Position numbers and translations under genes: made by a program. The notes below the pieces were generated by a model. It saw nothing but the letters and a program-made list of their open reading frames with translations, was not told where the DNA came from and did not search any database. A DNA stretch of 64,000 bases from positions 1 through 64,000 of the forward strand of contig NZ_ML137221.1 of NCBI RefSeq assembly GCF_004015795.1, in the 5' to 3' direction. Source of the DNA: Falsirhodobacter deserti (lineage in GTDB: Bacteria; Pseudomonadota; Alphaproteobacteria; Rhodobacterales; Rhodobacteraceae). Below are positions 62,600-64,000 of the stretch, one piece after another; positions within the stretch are counted from its first letter, which is position 1, and the number at the start of each line of letters is the position of its first letter.

Positions 62600-63137
62600 T
62601 CGCGGCGCCAGAACTCCAACCGTCATTGCGGCGGCCGGGCGGGGTGTAGATCGTGGCCTGCTCGTCTACGCGGATCGGTTTTGGCTGCGTCTTCTGTAGC
62701 TCCATGACATGCGCCAGGGCCGGCTCAAACGCTTGTTTGCAGTGATCGCCGCGTGGGTCACAAGCTTCTGGTCCTTGTCGAAGATCCTGTAGGGCAGGGA
62801 GACCCCTTCCAGTGCAGCTCGCTCCGGCTATCCGCGAAGGAGAACGTCTCTACATATTTGCCCGCTTCAACTTGAGCCAGATCGCCGTCCCGAGGGATCA
62901 GGCGCTTACGCTCATAGCAGATGACGAGCTGAGCGCTGACGGCGAGGTCGTCCCGTAGGCAGGATGTTCCGTCATGCGGAACGCGGGCACAGGCAGCGGG
63001 CGGTGCAGATTGTCGGATCGGGCGAACGTCCGCGCGAAGCGGGCGTGGTGGTCGGCCATGAAGCCGGACAGGAAGGCGTCGCCGGCCTCAACCTCGGCGT
63101 GCTGAAGTTCGTGTACGCTCATCACAACAAGTCCCAT
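62600..63137 (-). pseudogene. decayed ISNCY-type transposase, C-terminal half
   Basis: Minus-strand fragments in different frames follow one another in the order of ISNCY-family transposases: HELQHAEVEAGDAFLSGFM and ADHHARFAR with SDNLHRPL (63137 to about 62960), LRDDLAVSAQLVICYERKR with GKYVETFSFAD (about 62955-62830), VSLPYRIFDKDQKLVTHAA with ITANKR (about 62825-62725), and VMELQKTQPKP with the tail. At least three frameshifts separate them. The N-terminal half and DDE core are missing. The family name is from recall, not from a search. It marks an old mobile-element scar near the right edge. Confidence 0.55.
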
Positions 63138-63586
63138 CTACTTCCACCTCTGCGAAATCCACGAGAGGCGACACTTTAACTCTGCCAGATGGCGAAATGT
63201 CTACTTTGCGCTTAAAAGTCGGATAACCATAATTATGTGATTGTGGAGGTGCTGCGGGGCGGGTGTAGCTTAGCGTCAGGATGGATGTGCCGGCCACCGC
63301 GGTTCAGGGCATCCTCCCCGCCCCCTTGTTCAAAACCGGTCGGTTTTGAACAAGGGGGCAATCTAGCGATCGCATCGATGATTTCGGTAGAAGGCGGCCA
63401 AAACGTCATAAGCCATCTTCTTCTGCCCGGTCTCGGACAGAAGCCCCTTTCGGTTCCATCGGTTCTGGTCCACGGGATGCTCCCGCCTCGGCGACTGTGA
63501 CAAGCTTCACCGCAATGCGAGGCTTGCATCATCAGCGCGACTACCCAAGTCTGGCCATTTCCGTCCCGCAACCCAGAACCTCGCAG
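63138..63586. other. 449-bp region without an intact gene
   Basis: No gene is supported. It carries a 38-bp palindrome (63321-63358) and may hold more eroded transposon sequence. The frames in it are shadows of the palindrome or too short, and lack ribosome sites. Confidence 0.45.
63321..63358. repeat. 38-bp perfect palindrome, two 18-bp arms around GT
   Basis: The left arm CCCCCTTGTTCAAAACCG is complemented exactly by 63341-63358, with only two bases between. The DNA could extrude a cruciform, and an RNA would fold to a near-closed hairpin. It could be the fused ends of a deleted insertion sequence or a regulator site. No T run follows, so it is not a classical terminator. Confidence 0.75.
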
Positions 63587-64000
63587 TCACAGCCCCGGCA
63601 GCACGGCGTGAAGATCGGCCTCCATGCTGTCGATAAGCCAACCACAGATCTCGGGGATAGGGCTTTGTTGGCCCCGCGCGCGGGGTGAGATCAGCGAATG
63701 CCATCGCCCCGTCCGCACGTGCGCGATCGAGGCGGGCACAAGCGCGCCCCGGCGCAGCGCCCCCGCCACCACGCTGACCCACCCGAGCGCGACCCCCTCG
63801 CCATTCCCTGCGGCCTGAAGCGCTACGGAGTAATCAGACAGGCGGTGGCACGTTCCCGTATCGTCCAGGCGCCGCCTGTGTCCGAGGATCGTCGCCCAAT
63901 GCCCGGCATGTTCATCATCAAGGTTCAGGAACGCGTGACCTGCCCCATCCGCCAACGGCCCGTGTTCGGCCAGATAGGCGGGGCTGCAGACGGGCAGGAT
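63587..64000 (-). CDS. LysR-family regulator, C-terminal part (runs off window)
   Basis: The frame is open to the right edge and gives 137 residues of the LysR substrate-binding domain: ILPVCSPAYLAEHGPLADG, HAFLNLDDEHAGHWATILG, CHRLSDYSVALQAAGNGEG with VALGWVSVVAGAL, and ISPRARGQQSPIPEICGWL. The YLAEHG and NGEGVALGW forms resemble the GcvA/AmpR-like branch. The DNA-binding N-terminus lies outside. The target is unknown. No obvious defect is seen in the visible part. Confidence 0.8.
   Translation of the reverse strand: MLPVCSPAYLAEHGPLADGAGHAFLNLDDEHAGHWATILGHRRRLDDTGTCHRLSDYSVALQAAGNGEGVALGWVSVVAGALRRGALVPASIAHVRTGRWHSLISPRARGQQSPIPEICGWLIDSMEADLHAVLPGL

Noticed and set aside
62480-62650. 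A plus-strand frame of about 56 codons starting near MTIPRSHVYV
   Set aside because: No ribosome site and no family; it lies opposite the tail of the transposase relic.
1-64000. CRISPR arrays, prophage genes, toxin-antitoxin or restriction systems
   Set aside because: No regularly spaced repeats, no integrase, capsid, cas, methylase or toxin-like genes were recognised on either strand.

Overview
The window is high-GC DNA with frequent ATGA/TGATG gene overlaps, many solute importers and a gene set (TTT, TRAP-TAXI, gsi-like and agl-like transporters, purU, HWE kinase) typical of an alphaproteobacterium, most likely a member of the Rhodobacterales. This placement is inferred from gene content, not from a marker gene. 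No rRNA, convincing tRNA, CRISPR array or replication origin was seen.

Layout. 1-467 holds the decayed 5' part of a lysG/argP-type regulator. 692-2170 encodes an unusual DUF2231-Rieske-hemerythrin fusion. 2396-3222 is an IS5-family (IS427-like) element whose transposase lacks the third catalytic residue; it lies just beyond the stop codon of a BCCT osmolyte transporter (3228-4859). 5029-6903 is a Pro/Ala/Glu-rich OmpA protein. 7093-10121 is a tripartite tricarboxylate transporter. 10229-13368 is a TRAP-TAXI importer. 13497-14684 is an aromatic-acid type MFS transporter. 14877-16241 is a secreted PRC-barrel protein with a repeated Pro-Gln-Val pattern. 16434-18814 holds an AGCS symporter and purU. 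A small frameshifted pseudogene, a glutathione transferase and the fetAB exporter follow.

21088-31046 is a peptide and D-amino-acid scavenging locus: a LysR regulator divergent from a D-amino-acid aminotransferase, a DmpA-type peptidase, a complete GsiABCD-like ABC importer, a DppA-type D-aminopeptidase and an isoaspartyl peptidase. 31131-35772 is an alpha-glucoside ABC importer (aglEFGK). Its two tandem alpha-glucosidases (40893-44179) are separated from it by a WGR protein, a DUF202/potassium-channel pair, a multi-sensor HWE histidine kinase and a DUF389 membrane protein. 44189-48652 is a hydroxycinnamate (ferulate/p-coumarate) degradation locus: a MarR regulator divergent from an aldehyde dehydrogenase, a hydroxycinnamoyl-CoA hydratase-lyase and an acyl-CoA synthetase. 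A 15-bp operator-like palindrome in its control region recurs with one mismatch 30 kb away, upstream of the MFS transporter, so the two loci probably form one regulon.

48687-56305 is a divergent catabolic locus that I cannot assign to a described substrate. Leftward run a peptide-type binding protein without permeases, a DapA-family aldolase, a short DUF1537 sugar-acid kinase and a GntR regulator. Rightward run a cytoplasmic BNR/sialidase-like protein, PdxA2 and an iron-type alcohol dehydrogenase. The kinase and PdxA2 suggest that a four-carbon sugar acid is converted to dihydroxyacetone phosphate. The other enzymes suggest that a larger precursor is processed first. This is the best candidate for an undescribed system here.

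56637-62282 carries an SDR, a 41-codon small ORF coupled to nagB, sdaA, an L,D-transpeptidase and a CitMHS carrier. From 62342 to the end there is a decayed ISNCY-like transposase, a 38-bp palindrome and the 3' part of a LysR gene that runs off the window.
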